64,000 nt of DNA. Source: Amylibacter sp. IMCC11727. Lineage in GTDB: Bacteria > Pseudomonadota > Alphaproteobacteria > Rhodobacterales > Rhodobacteraceae. The position numbers and the translations under genes were made by a program. Numbering within the stretch: the first letter of the stretch is position 1; every line of letters begins with the position of its first letter. The notes beneath the pieces are model-generated. The model did not search any database, was not told where the DNA came from, and saw nothing but the letters and a program-made list of their open reading frames with translations. The stretch is from the NCBI RefSeq assembly GCF_029854195.1, contig NZ_CP122960.1:2796001-2860000 (forward strand), read 5' to 3'. Shown here piece after piece: positions 6,795-16,422 of the stretch.

Positions 6795-9002
6795 TTACTT
6801 GCGGATAGGAAAGAATATATGCGTACAGTTGCGATCTTGAAAGCGGGAAAAGCCTTCGGTCAAATCTTCGAACCACTGTCCTAGGCGGACATAGTTTTCA
6901 TCGTCCACCGCCTTAATCCCCAGTGTTTTCAACCGCAACTTTAACGCCGCCTCGGACAGATCGCGTTTTGGTAAAACCGCATCATTGCCTGAGCGCATCG
7001 ACGACAAGGAAACCATATCAATGTTACCGCTGGTTTCTGCACCAGAACGTCCTGATAGGATATCTTTCATCAACAATTCAGATGTAATCACACTGATCAA
7101 ACGTTCGTTGGTGTCCACGTTTCGCGCCAAAAGCCCAGTTTCGCGCAGCACATCATCGCGGTTAAACACAGGCGCATCCGGCCCTTCGATCACCACGTCA
7201 TCTACGGTTTTAACTGACTTTGACGCGCCCAAGCGTTTGGCCACATCCACCGCGCGCGATAGGCTGTTGACGATGTCCTTGGTGTTGGTGATGAGTGTGG
7301 ATCGTTCCACTTTGCCTTTGCGATCTTCCACATAGAGGGACGCGCCAAATGTGGTTTTTACCGCGCCGTCCAAGTAATATTCGGCAAACTTTGTACCAAA
7401 CTGGCCTGTGATAATATCGAGCCACGCACGTTCTTTGCCCGAAGGCCCGCGTAGAACGTTGCCTGACTTGGTGACAGACGTGATGAGGTTCTCCACATCA
7501 ACTGGAGCCGTGTTGGGCAGACGGATCCCTTCGATCACCCAAAACGCCCGTGTGATCGGCTGTCCTGCCTCTTTCATGCGCGTTTCGATATTGGATGTTA
7601 ACAGGCTGAATTGGGCAGAGGTTAACGGGCTGAAGCTGTTGTCGCTGTCAATCGCGTCCATCATCTTTTTGAAGGTATCGAACTGTTTGGCTGGCAACAC
7701 ATCGCCCGATGGCGCAATTTCGAACCAATCCACAACCCAGCGCGTTTCTGGCTTAGCTTTGCGCAGGGCAGTTTCAAGTTTTTCAAACCCTGTCTGTGCC
7801 AGAGTTGCCGCATCAGAGAACACGGCAAAGCGAACCAGATCGGCATCAATTTCGGTTGTGACGACGCTGCGACTGGTTATGCCTGCCCCCGGGAGACGGA
7901 TGGGAATGATTTTTGTTTCGTCTGCCAGCGTTATTTCGCGATTGCCAAAAGGTTGGGAGATGGGCAGCAGTTTGCCAATTTTGTCGTCTGGAATGTTGGC
8001 TTGCGTCTCTTCTTCGATGAACACATCTGTGCTGTCGAACTGGGAATAGGTTTTGATATCCGTTCCATCTTTCAAAACCCCCGCCGTCATAAAGTCTGCG
8101 TCGGGGACCGTACCAAAAAGCGGCAAACGCTCATCCGTTCCTGCGTGACACACGGACAAAGCCACAGGCTTGCTGGGCGTAGGGTCAGGCTCTTCCTCTT
8201 TAGGAACCGTCACGGCCACTGTGTCTTTTAATTTGGGTTTGATTGACGGCTTTTCGATTTTGGCAGCTTTGTCTTCCAGCTCGGACGCAAGATCGGCGAT
8301 GCTGCCAACTTTTTTGTCCGCTTTGTCAGGCTCATCATCTGACAGATCAGCCAAACCAGAAATGCCCCCGCCTTCGACGGTTGGCTCGCTTAACGCATCG
8401 CCGATACTTGGATTTTTGCGAACGGTTGGCTCTTCCGGATCCCCTGTCAGAATATCGCCAATTTTGCCGATGATTGTGGGCTCTCTGTCGATGGGGGATC
8501 GGTCTTCCATCTTTCGCGGAGCTGCGATGACGATGATCGTAACGCCCTTTTCCTCGGCTTCGTCACGGGACAAAAGATGATTGGTTCCTTTGACCCGCAC
8601 GCATTTCGTGTTGCGAAGCCGAATTCGATAATCAACGGACGACTCGATGAGTTCGCCGCCTTGGCGGATGTTGATGGTGGAATCATCTTCAAGAACGAGT
8701 TCAGCTACCTGCCCCATCCCGAGAGTCAGATATTCTTTTTCCGTTGTGGCGAATACGCGCGCAACGAGGGACTTTTCTGGTGGAACGACGATTTGTCCCC
8801 GTTTGCGCCCGTCTCGCGTGGATATTTCAACGATAACGCGGTCGGATTCCGCGATCTTGAACCGTTTACTCCCTTGGACCTCGACACCCGCTTTCATCTC
8901 ATTTGGGGCCGCCCACTGCCGACAATTTGCGTCCACAGCCGTGCCAAGCAGGGCCGCTGCAAGCGCCCCGACCAGACCTTTTGTGAACCAGCCCTGCTTC
9001 AT
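6795..9002 (-). CDS. large exported protein with acidic/lysine-rich linker, VWA/ABC operon
   Basis: A 735-aa protein with a signal peptide (hydrophobic residues 9-24). An N-terminal beta-rich domain (about 35-150) is followed by a low-complexity Glu/Asp/Lys/Pro linker (about 160-290) and a large C-terminal region (about 290-735). That region contains alternating hydrophobic strands such as RWVVDWFEI and AFWVIEGIRL, suggestive of a Rossmann or VWA-like fold without a clear metal site. The start overlaps the ABC gene stop by 4 bp (ATGA). Function is unknown; I infer that it works with the ABC protein and VWA proteins in the periplasm. Confidence 0.6.
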   Translation of the reverse strand: MKQGWFTKGLVGALAAALLGTAVDANCRQWAAPNEMKAGVEVQGSKRFKIAESDRVIVEISTRDGRKRGQIVVPPEKSLVARVFATTEKEYLTLGMGQVAELVLEDDSTINIRQGGELIESSVDYRIRLRNTKCVRVKGTNHLLSRDEAEEKGVTIIVIAAPRKMEDRSPIDREPTIIGKIGDILTGDPEEPTVRKNPSIGDALSEPTVEGGGISGLADLSDDEPDKADKKVGSIADLASELEDKAAKIEKPSIKPKLKDTVAVTVPKEEEPDPTPSKPVALSVCHAGTDERLPLFGTVPDADFMTAGVLKDGTDIKTYSQFDSTDVFIEEETQANIPDDKIGKLLPISQPFGNREITLADETKIIPIRLPGAGITSRSVVTTEIDADLVRFAVFSDAATLAQTGFEKLETALRKAKPETRWVVDWFEIAPSGDVLPAKQFDTFKKMMDAIDSDNSFSPLTSAQFSLLTSNIETRMKEAGQPITRAFWVIEGIRLPNTAPVDVENLITSVTKSGNVLRGPSGKERAWLDIITGQFGTKFAEYYLDGAVKTTFGASLYVEDRKGKVERSTLITNTKDIVNSLSRAVDVAKRLGASKSVKTVDDVVIEGPDAPVFNRDDVLRETGLLARNVDTNERLISVITSELLMKDILSGRSGAETSGNIDMVSLSSMRSGNDAVLPKRDLSEAALKLRLKTLGIKAVDDENYVRLGQWFEDLTEGFSRFQDRNCTHIFFPIRK

Positions 9003-11116
9003 GATTTCAGAACTTTCGCAGGGTCTGTTTTGGCGGTGCGGAAGGCTGGATAAAGCGCAGACAGCAGACCAATGGAAATGGCACAGATCACAACCGGCCA
9101 GAAGAAGTTTGAAACAGGGGCAAAGATCGCGTCAAATTCTGCGGCCTGATCGCCTGTGGCTTGCGCGGTTTCAAGGGCGCGTGCCACCAACATCTGGCGA
9201 GTCTTTTCAATCAAAAACGCCCCAAGGCCCAATCCAGCCAATACGCCGACCGTGACCGAGAAAAACACCGACATCACTTGCGTCAAAACCAGATCACCAC
9301 GCCGCATACCGAGCACGCGCCACAAGGCCAGCTCTGTTTCGCGCAATTTGGCAGAGGTAAAGATATTGGCCGCCACGGTAATACAAACGCCAAGCACAAT
9401 CAGGCCCAGCAGTGGGAGAAAGATGCGCCATGCCGTGTCTTGAATATCCAGCGCCCATTTGAAATCCCAAATATCTGATTGTGGTTTGAACCCCATCTTG
9501 GACAGACGAGAATATAGCACCAGAACCTCGCGGATTTCTTTGGCATAGATGTGAAGGGAATCTTCCCATGGAAAATCCGTAAGCGTAGCGATGGTTTCCC
9601 CGTCGAACCAATTATCGACACCCGCGTTTTCAGGGAACTTATATTCGCCATCGCGATCCCGCACAAAGCGATCGAAGATCAACAAAGTGCGGTTGGGGAA
9701 ATACAACTGACGCCCCCCTTCCCCGTGCAGGATCACGCCTGCCAGTTCCAATTCGACCGGCACTTGCCCCACCAATTTGCGCCCACGGTTATAGCGGTTG
9801 ATGATCACAGTCACACGCTTGCCGATGAAATCAGAGTAATCCACCGCCCCTGTGTCGAGCCCTTCGGTATCGAAGACTTCGGACACCATTGCGGCGGTTA
9901 GAATGACCTGTGGCTGGTCATGGTTGCCCACAAACGGGCCACCCGCGGCAAAGTTCAACAGGTCATATTCTGGGTCGTTTTCCAGCAATCCTGTCACAGA
10001 AAATGTTTTTGCTTTGCCCGATTTTACAACAACACGGGACGTGGTGGCGCGGCGTTGCACAACCACGTCTACCAAATCATCGTCGATAATCGCTTGTCGA
10101 TCAGGAAAGCGGTCATCGTTTGCTTTGTCTTTGATCCTCGGCTTAATTTGTATTCGGTTCAGCCGCGATCCTTCGGTGATTTTCTGGTTCACGTAGTCCT
10201 GCGCCCCGACAATGACCGAGGTAAACACGGAGACCTGACACACCCCGATGATCAATGACACAAGGATCAGGGACAGAAACAGCGGTCGAAACACCGTTTC
10301 GCGGATGGCTTGGCTGAGCAAAATGCGGAATGGCGCACGGGGTTTCCACCCGAAAAAGATCGCTTCGTCTTGGCCAGGCATATGCGAAGGCAGTGGTGTT
10401 GCGGTACTGGCGGGTTCTGAGTTCAGTTCGCGCAGCACGCCGTTTTCCAACAACAACTGACGGCCGTGATCGTAGAACACCTCGTCATGGCTGACGACGA
10501 TGACCGTATGGCCGTCTTCAACGAGCGCGCGCAGATGCGCGACAACTTCTTGTTTCAACTCGCCGTGCAAACTGGCCGTTGGCTCATCTGCAAGAATGAT
10601 GCTTGGGCGTTTTACAACCGCACGCATGATCGAGGCACGTTGCGCCTGCCCGCCAGATGCGGAGGATGGATAGTTGTTGAGCGTGTTTTTCGCTCGTTCT
10701 TTTTCGCTGTAGAACGCAGGCTCCAGCGCCTTGATCCGCTCGGATCGTTCGTTTGGCGTGTTATGGCCCTGTAATTCCAGTGGAATTTCGATGTTTTTGG
10801 TCAGCGACATATGGCTGAACAAACGGCCCTCTTGAAAGATGAAGCCAATATTGTTGGCACGCAACTCGTCCAAATACCAATCAGGACGGCCCGCTACATC
10901 GGTTCCTTCGAAAGCGAATTCGCCTTCATAGTCGGTGTCCAAAAGGCCCAAAATACGCAGAAGTGTTGTTTTACCCGAGCCGCTCTCGCCGCTGATAACG
11001 TTGAAACTGCCCCGCTCAATATCCAGAGAAAGGTCTTTCAGAATTTCGATGCGCTCATCGGCGACTTCGAAAACGCGGTTAATATTTTTTAATGAAATAA
11101 TGGAGTTGTCGGACAT
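8999..11116 (-). CDS. MacB-like ABC protein, ATPase fused to FtsX-type permease
   Basis: A 705-aa protein. The N-terminal ATPase is intact: Walker A GESGSGKT (43-50), Q-loop FIFQ (92-95), signature ASGGQ (153-157), Walker B IILADE (173-178) and a following His (VVSHDE). A transmembrane segment near 280-300 comes next, then a periplasmic domain of about 260 residues and three C-terminal helices (about 568-705). This is the type VII layout of MacB and LolCDE-type machines, which drive periplasmic events rather than classical transport. No membrane-fusion partner or TolC is nearby. It is followed by three coupled genes for exported proteins and preceded by a VWA gene, so it likely powers or remodels that assembly. 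Confidence 0.85.
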   Translation of the reverse strand: MSDNSIISLKNINRVFEVADERIEILKDLSLDIERGSFNVISGESGSGKTTLLRILGLLDTDYEGEFAFEGTDVAGRPDWYLDELRANNIGFIFQEGRLFSHMSLTKNIEIPLELQGHNTPNERSERIKALEPAFYSEKERAKNTLNNYPSSASGGQAQRASIMRAVVKRPSIILADEPTASLHGELKQEVVAHLRALVEDGHTVIVVSHDEVFYDHGRQLLLENGVLRELNSEPASTATPLPSHMPGQDEAIFFGWKPRAPFRILLSQAIRETVFRPLFLSLILVSLIIGVCQVSVFTSVIVGAQDYVNQKITEGSRLNRIQIKPRIKDKANDDRFPDRQAIIDDDLVDVVVQRRATTSRVVVKSGKAKTFSVTGLLENDPEYDLLNFAAGGPFVGNHDQPQVILTAAMVSEVFDTEGLDTGAVDYSDFIGKRVTVIINRYNRGRKLVGQVPVELELAGVILHGEGGRQLYFPNRTLLIFDRFVRDRDGEYKFPENAGVDNWFDGETIATLTDFPWEDSLHIYAKEIREVLVLYSRLSKMGFKPQSDIWDFKWALDIQDTAWRIFLPLLGLIVLGVCITVAANIFTSAKLRETELALWRVLGMRRGDLVLTQVMSVFFSVTVGVLAGLGLGAFLIEKTRQMLVARALETAQATGDQAAEFDAIFAPVSNFFWPVVICAISIGLLSALYPAFRTAKTDPAKVLKS

Positions 11117-11153
11117 GGCCTGCGGTCCCTTTTACAAAAAAAACACGTGTGCG

Positions 11154-11185
11154 AACCCCCTGCGCCCACTTTGGTGCAGGGGGTT
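11154..11185 (-). terminator. intercistronic hairpin between the VWA gene and ABC gene
   Basis: A perfect 10-bp stem AACCCCCTGC/GCAGGGGGTT with a 12-nt loop lies in the 76-bp gap. On the minus strand it is followed about 10 nt later by a run of T residues (+ strand A-run near 11135-11144). It could be a partial terminator or mRNA stabiliser that sets expression of the VWA gene above that of the ABC operon. Confidence 0.55.
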
Positions 11186-11192
11186 GCAGGTT

Positions 11193-13034
11193 TTAAGGGA
11201 GTACCGCGATGGGCATCCAAACCGCAGGGTTACGGTCAAACTCGTCTTGGTTCGCTTCAAAGAACTGGTTGAGCTTTTCAGAGGCCGTGTCGATCCGCTT
11301 GGTCATGGCCAAACGTTCATTTGGAACCATTGCCGCCAAGAAGTTGAGGTCAAAGTTCAACAGGTCAGAGCGGAACTGAATGCCCAGTTTCTTCTCAATC
11401 ACTTCTTCGATTGGCTCGCTGGAGTCGTACTCTTCCCCTGAAATCGCAGCAATCGCTTCGGAGATGGACTGAATCATTGCCTCTTCGTCCACACCAACAG
11501 TCGCCAGAACGGAATAGAGGTTGATCAGGTTGATCAGCGTTTCTTTTTCGATCTGGATTTCAGGTGACAACAGATCGTCATTTTCCAGAACGTAGCCTTC
11601 ACGGATCAAAACGCCGCCTTCGCCTGCGTCGATGTTGAAATCAACACCAGCTGCGCGCAAACGTTCGAGCATTTCACCGTTCAGAACTTCCAGTGGGATG
11701 GTGGCAAAGCCGTTCAGGTCAAACGCCATTTTGCCAAGCGCGTTTTTACCTTCTTCAATCGCAACAGCCGCATCCGTAGACATTTTCAGGATAAGCTGCT
11801 CAGAGATGTCTTTCTCTTTTAGCCCAGCGCCGAACGGAATGAAGCTGCCGTTTGTTTCATCAGCAAGCGTTCCCAGAACATTCGCAAGGTTCGCACCTTC
11901 ACCTGGACCCGCCTGAACCGAAATCACGTTGATGCTTTGGTCAAAGTAGTCTTTTGCGATCTTGTAAGCATCCAATCCAGCTGGAATACGCCCTTCTGAA
12001 TCGAGCGACCCAATTGTCGTTGGCTTTGCATCATCATTTAGAACCGCGATGACGATCTTTTTGCCTGATTGCGCCCAATCAAAAATGTTCGCACCATAGT
12101 ACATCGCATCAAGAATTGGTTCTTCTACATCACCACCGCCAGACATGAATGCGGCCGCTTTTTCCAACGCATTCGCTGCGTCTTTCAAAGGCATTGGGGC
12201 AACTGGAACCAGTTTTTCCTCATCCCCTTCATCACGATAGAACAAGAAGCCCATTTCAGAACCCTCACGCACCTCTGCAGGAAGGGAGCTGATACTGCCA
12301 GCGATGGCTTTCGCAGTTGAAAGCGCAAAGGCATCCATGGAACCCGTCGCATCAAACACAACCAAGATCGTGGCTGTCGTCAAAACGCTTTCAACGCTTT
12401 CGAGTTCACCTTCTTTGATTTCAATCGCCGCTGTAGGCGCCAAAGCGGCGGGCAGCAGCACGTTATAAACACGCTTTTCTGTTACGCCGCGCAGGGAACG
12501 CATTTCCGAGCCGAGCACAGGATACGGACGCGTGGAGCGTTCGCGCAGGCGTGTGGCTTCTAGGTTTTCTTTGAACGCAGGCGGGTGCAGTTTCTTGTTG
12601 CCTGTTTCCATAAACTTTTCGAGGACCGCCTCGTCATCCCATGCGGTGATCTCTGGACGTTCTTCCAAGAAGGCGATTTCAGAGAAACTCAGGGCTTCGC
12701 GCGTTGTCCAGTTGTAGGTCTGATCTTTGGCTACGAAGGCAACGTTACCTGACAGGGCTTCATCTACGGAGTCTGCAGGCAAATCGGTGATTTTGTAGTA
12801 ATCCCCAGCATCGCAGATCACAAAGTAGGGTTGCAGCAATTCCAATTGGAATGCTTCTTCAGATGCGCTTTCGTCAGTGAATGCTGGAATCTTGTCTGAC
12901 CCCGCAACGATTTTGAAAATAAAGCCATTTTCTGTTTTCAGCATCTCGTCTGATTCACATGCGAGGCTCATTGTGCTGGTCAACGATAGCCCTGCTGCAA
13001 GCGCAGCCGTTGACATAAATTTAAATATTTTCAA
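11193..13034 (-). CDS. exported VWA-domain protein, first gene of the VWA/ABC cluster
   Basis: A 613-aa protein. I chose a TTG start at 13034 because AGAGGT lies 6 nt upstream and the product then starts directly with a signal peptide ending near SLA. The VWA domain begins ILVVFDATGSM (metal-site residues about 228-233), giving a DxTGS variant of the MIDAS motif, and extends to about 410. Strands FLFYRDEGDE and VIAVLNDD fit the fold. The N-terminal 200 residues and the helical C-terminus are unrecognised. It resembles periplasmic VWA regions seen next to PpkA-type kinases, but there is no kinase here. It is divergent from a CAP-domain gene. Confidence 0.75.
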   Translation of the reverse strand: MKIFKFMSTAALAAGLSLTSTMSLACESDEMLKTENGFIFKIVAGSDKIPAFTDESASEEAFQLELLQPYFVICDAGDYYKITDLPADSVDEALSGNVAFVAKDQTYNWTTREALSFSEIAFLEERPEITAWDDEAVLEKFMETGNKKLHPPAFKENLEATRLRERSTRPYPVLGSEMRSLRGVTEKRVYNVLLPAALAPTAAIEIKEGELESVESVLTTATILVVFDATGSMDAFALSTAKAIAGSISSLPAEVREGSEMGFLFYRDEGDEEKLVPVAPMPLKDAANALEKAAAFMSGGGDVEEPILDAMYYGANIFDWAQSGKKIVIAVLNDDAKPTTIGSLDSEGRIPAGLDAYKIAKDYFDQSINVISVQAGPGEGANLANVLGTLADETNGSFIPFGAGLKEKDISEQLILKMSTDAAVAIEEGKNALGKMAFDLNGFATIPLEVLNGEMLERLRAAGVDFNIDAGEGGVLIREGYVLENDDLLSPEIQIEKETLINLINLYSVLATVGVDEEAMIQSISEAIAAISGEEYDSSEPIEEVIEKKLGIQFRSDLLNFDLNFLAAMVPNERLAMTKRIDTASEKLNQFFEANQDEFDRNPAVWMPIAVLP

Positions 13035-13140
13035 TGTGTTTACCTCTATACTAAAGTTCATCGCGAAAAGTTTCGGAGTCGAGCCTATGCTCACTAAAAT
13101 TATTTTACAATACTTGCATTTCCAATTTCAGCGAGACTCC

Positions 13141-13749
13141 ATGACACCTTCAATAATAACTTTAATTCGTGCTGGTACGGTTGCCATTATTTTGTCTGCC
13201 ATGCTCGCAGTCCCGACTGTTTCGCAGGCGCAAGACTGCTCTGTTCCTTTGGAAATCGACGATCTGCGAATCGAGCATTTGGGCAAATTAAACGCACTTC
13301 GAAAACGGCAAAGCGTGAATACTGTGTCAACAAACAACCAACTTGACGCGATTGCCCAGAAATATGCGTGTTTGCTCGCCGAGACAGGGCATTTCGATCA
13401 TGTGGGGCCTTATGGGTCTACGTTGGCAGAACGGGCGCGCGATGGCGATTACGAGTTTTGCCAGATCGCAGAAAACCTCGCCAAAGGGCAGCAGTCTGTA
13501 AACGAGGCCTTGATGGGCTGGATCACATCGGTGGGGCATTGGAAAAATCTCGTCCGTGCCACGGTCGAAGAAACGGGCTTTGGCGTTGCCTATGTTGGCC
13601 CAGCCCGTGAAATTGACCCGAGTGGGCCGCAGACCCTTTCAGAATTGGCCACGAGCCTTGATGGCAAACCCCGAAAAAGCGTGCGGCGCCCCGCAAGCGC
13701 CACACGAAATTATGTTTGGGTTCAGCTGTTTGGCAAATCTTGCCGCTGA
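13141..13749 (+). CDS. CAP/SCP-domain exported protein
   Basis: A 202-aa protein with a signal peptide (cleavage near SQAQ, about residue 30), then a CAP domain. The family signatures are GHFDHVGPYG (His and Asp/Tyr region), AENLAKG and a WITSVGHWKNL helix. CAP proteins bind lipids, glycans or peptides and some are peptidases; the substrate here is unknown. I chose the ATG at 13141 because longer frames lack a signal peptide at their N-terminus. It is divergent from the VWA gene with about 106 bp between, so the two may share regulation. Confidence 0.82.
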   Translation: MTPSIITLIRAGTVAIILSAMLAVPTVSQAQDCSVPLEIDDLRIEHLGKLNALRKRQSVNTVSTNNQLDAIAQKYACLLAETGHFDHVGPYGSTLAERARDGDYEFCQIAENLAKGQQSVNEALMGWITSVGHWKNLVRATVEETGFGVAYVGPAREIDPSGPQTLSELATSLDGKPRKSVRRPASATRNYVWVQLFGKSCR

Positions 13750-13756
13750 TCAGTGA

Positions 13757-15283
13757 TTAGAATTTGATAACGGGTACGCTGGCGTCGTCTGCGCCGCCAG
13801 CCAACATATCAGAATTCCAAACGGCAAAGTTCAGCATGCCGTCTTCGAAATCCACAGTCATGACATCACCGCATTTGGCGCTGACACCTGCTGCGGCATC
13901 TGCGTTCAGCGTTGGCGCAGTTTTTGCTTCCCACGACACGACCCCATCAACGATCTCGGCTTCAGGTTGCTTTAGCGCCAAATCTCCGCAAGAGGCACGC
14001 ATCGCTAAGTCTTTGCGGGATGCCAAGCGGGTTTCTGAATCCCCGATCCACACGAGATCATCATTCACCAACCCTTCTTTGCCATATTCTGACAGAATTT
14101 TTGGAACGATGTTTTTGGTAAAGGATGCTTTGGTAAAGCCTTCTGGCATGACAATCGAACGGAAGATTGCAATGGCACCATCTGCTGGGGCTTTTTCGTC
14201 ATAAACCGCCATCACTTGCTCTGATCCAGGCTCTGGCCAGTTTGGTTGTGACAGCACATGGCCCAAGCTGAGTTGACCTTCGGCCCCGATGTCTTCGGCA
14301 CCACCAACAGAGATAGTCACGTCTTCACCGAGGTTTTCGATTACGGTTTCTTCGATTTCGGACCGGTTCATCCCTGGACGCATGCCAAGAACTTCGAATT
14401 GAAGTGCGGAGACAGCGGCCACTTCGGCTTCCACTGGCTCTTCTTCAACAACGGTTTTCGCTGCGAGATCTTCGAATGTTGCAACGCCTTGGCCTTCCTC
14501 TTCGCCAAGAACGCCGCCATCAAGACCCGCAGCGGCAACTGCGACGCCCGCAACCAAGCCACCCTCGCGGGCCATGACCACACCATTCATATGGGCCAAC
14601 AAACGTTGCGACGCGAGCGTTTTACCCGGCAAACCGTTTGCCGCTTTGTACGCTTCTACAGCGCGGCGCGTGCTGCCGCCCCATGCGCCATCTGGCACAC
14701 CAGCGGGGAACCCTTTTTCGTTCAAGCGAACTTGGATTTCGCGAAGTTGTGCTTTGGTTGTGTCACGCACCAACACAGATTGGAACAGCATAGGGCTGTC
14801 ATCTGGAATGGATGCAAAGGCAACTGATGCTGCGGCCAGATCATTGATCTGCACTGGTGTAAGCTTGCCGGTAACTTTGGCACCAATGGCAGCTTGATAC
14901 GCTCTGATTGATTTACGCGTTCCTGGTCCAAATGACCCATCAATCGCAGCAGTATAATGCCCTTTGGCAGCGAGCCCTTCTTGAACCAAGCGGCGCTCTG
15001 ATTTGTTGATGCCGTATCCGACGCTACCGCCGCCGCCACCTTTGGCCTTCTTTTTGCCTTTGCGGCCTGCTTTGGCTTTTTTCTTGCCTTTACACTTACC
15101 GGATGCAGCACAAGCAACGCCGATCACGACCAATGCGCCGAAGATTTCTTCAGCCCCTGCGCGCGCCGGAGTCGGGGTCACAACCGTGGTTGCGGCCATT
15201 GCAACAGCAACTGTTGCACCGACAAAGGTTTTGGAGAATGTGGCAGTTTCCGAACCACGAAGAGAGGATTTCATTAGCAGCAT
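13757..15283 (-). CDS. exported protein with two peptidoglycan-binding domains
   Basis: A 508-aa protein with an N-terminal signal/anchor region, a short Lys/Gly-rich stretch (about 62-90), and two PG_binding_1-like repeats at about 97-155 (GHYTAAIDGSFGPGTRKSI) and about 170-225 (DGAWGGSTRRAVEAYKAANG). The rest (about 280-508) is an unrecognised domain containing seven acidic patches and paired cysteines. GGTG-like sequence upstream of the ATG at 15283 supports the start. It is convergent with the CAP gene (7 bp between stops) and likely anchors part of the envelope block to the cell wall. Confidence 0.75.
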   Translation of the reverse strand: MLLMKSSLRGSETATFSKTFVGATVAVAMAATTVVTPTPARAGAEEIFGALVVIGVACAASGKCKGKKKAKAGRKGKKKAKGGGGGSVGYGINKSERRLVQEGLAAKGHYTAAIDGSFGPGTRKSIRAYQAAIGAKVTGKLTPVQINDLAAASVAFASIPDDSPMLFQSVLVRDTTKAQLREIQVRLNEKGFPAGVPDGAWGGSTRRAVEAYKAANGLPGKTLASQRLLAHMNGVVMAREGGLVAGVAVAAAGLDGGVLGEEEGQGVATFEDLAAKTVVEEEPVEAEVAAVSALQFEVLGMRPGMNRSEIEETVIENLGEDVTISVGGAEDIGAEGQLSLGHVLSQPNWPEPGSEQVMAVYDEKAPADGAIAIFRSIVMPEGFTKASFTKNIVPKILSEYGKEGLVNDDLVWIGDSETRLASRKDLAMRASCGDLALKQPEAEIVDGVVSWEAKTAPTLNADAAAGVSAKCGDVMTVDFEDGMLNFAVWNSDMLAGGADDASVPVIKF

Positions 15284-15382
15284 TTAAATCACCTTACGCT
15301 TTAAACATTGGGTCCAGTATACAAAGACGCCAACATAATTTCCAGTTTTATGGACAAAATAAATGTCCAAAATTTCTTTGAC

Positions 15383-16255
15383 TTAGTCCTTGAACAGATC
15401 GGACAGCCCGCCCGAGGGCTTTTTCTCTTTGGCTTTGTCACGGCCTTTTGCAGCGTCACCAAACAGATCAGAAAGACCGCCAGAGGGCTTTTCATTCCGC
15501 TCCAGATCGTCCTCTGGCTCTGCCAATACATCGCCCAATCGTTTGATCTGGCTGTTGTCGAGTTGCCCCGCCAGCGCAAAGGTCAATTCATCAATAGCGT
15601 ATCCCGCCGCCTCTGGTCCGACCAAGGAAAATTGAATCCCTGCGATGGCATTGCGACCGTTTTCTGTGACCAAGGCCATGTATTCCATGCCTTTGCCAAG
15701 GTTGTGGACGCCACCGATTGTGCGCCCGTTCCGATCAAATGCTGTGATAGCGGTGGATTCAACCGTATCAAAAAATCCACCCGCAAGGCCAACACCTGCA
15801 ACATCGCGGTCAAACAACATGCTGATCGGGCCGTTGAATTTTGGCGAGCCTGACAGCGAAGGGCTTGTGGGGTTTGATCCATCTTCTGCTGCAAAAACAT
15901 CGGGGCTGGAACTTGAAAGTCGCAACGGTGCTTCGGGTGTCCCGACAACACATCCGCTTGCACTCGCACCGACCCCACACTGGCCTGATCGTGCGATACG
16001 TTGGCCCACGTAGTATCCTGCAAAGGCCACGTTGATCCCGTTTTTGTCACCGCCGTACATGGATGGTGAATAGAACGGGTTCTTTGAGCCGATTGGGATT
16101 TCCGAAAACGTAATATGCCCTGCGTCCGCTTGGAACGCTTTGTTTTCGATGCGGATCACTTTGCCAAATGCGCCTTGATCATCAGCCACAGCAGGCGCTG
16201 CGAGGGCGAAACATGAAACGGCAAGGCCAGTTTTAAAGGTGTTTTTTAACATCAT
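15383..16255 (-). CDS. secreted protein with repeated C-terminal KPSGGLSDLF motif
   Basis: A 290-aa protein with a signal peptide ending near AVADD (about residue 23). The body (about 25-240) is beta-rich with two cysteines. The C-terminus carries KPSGGLSDLFGD and, 21 residues later, KPSGGLSDLFKD as the very end, separated by a Lys/Asp/Ala linker; the repeat may be a sorting or partner-binding tag. The start is either ATG 16255 or TTG 16267. It lies about 100 bp downstream of the PG-binding gene on the same strand order (16255 first, then 15283). The family is unrecognised. Confidence 0.6.
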   Translation of the reverse strand: MMLKNTFKTGLAVSCFALAAPAVADDQGAFGKVIRIENKAFQADAGHITFSEIPIGSKNPFYSPSMYGGDKNGINVAFAGYYVGQRIARSGQCGVGASASGCVVGTPEAPLRLSSSSPDVFAAEDGSNPTSPSLSGSPKFNGPISMLFDRDVAGVGLAGGFFDTVESTAITAFDRNGRTIGGVHNLGKGMEYMALVTENGRNAIAGIQFSLVGPEAAGYAIDELTFALAGQLDNSQIKRLGDVLAEPEDDLERNEKPSGGLSDLFGDAAKGRDKAKEKKPSGGLSDLFKD

Positions 16256-16422
16256 ATCTCGAATCAAATTTTCGGGTCACGTAAGCGTGAAGTGTTTGCG
16301 AAAACGGGGCAAATGGCAACCAAGCGTCACCGAACCGTAGTTTCCACGAGAAATGGCGTAGCGTTTCGTTTGTCAGGTTGGCGGCTTCACCCTACCTTTT
16401 GATCAACAGCAGGAGAATTATT

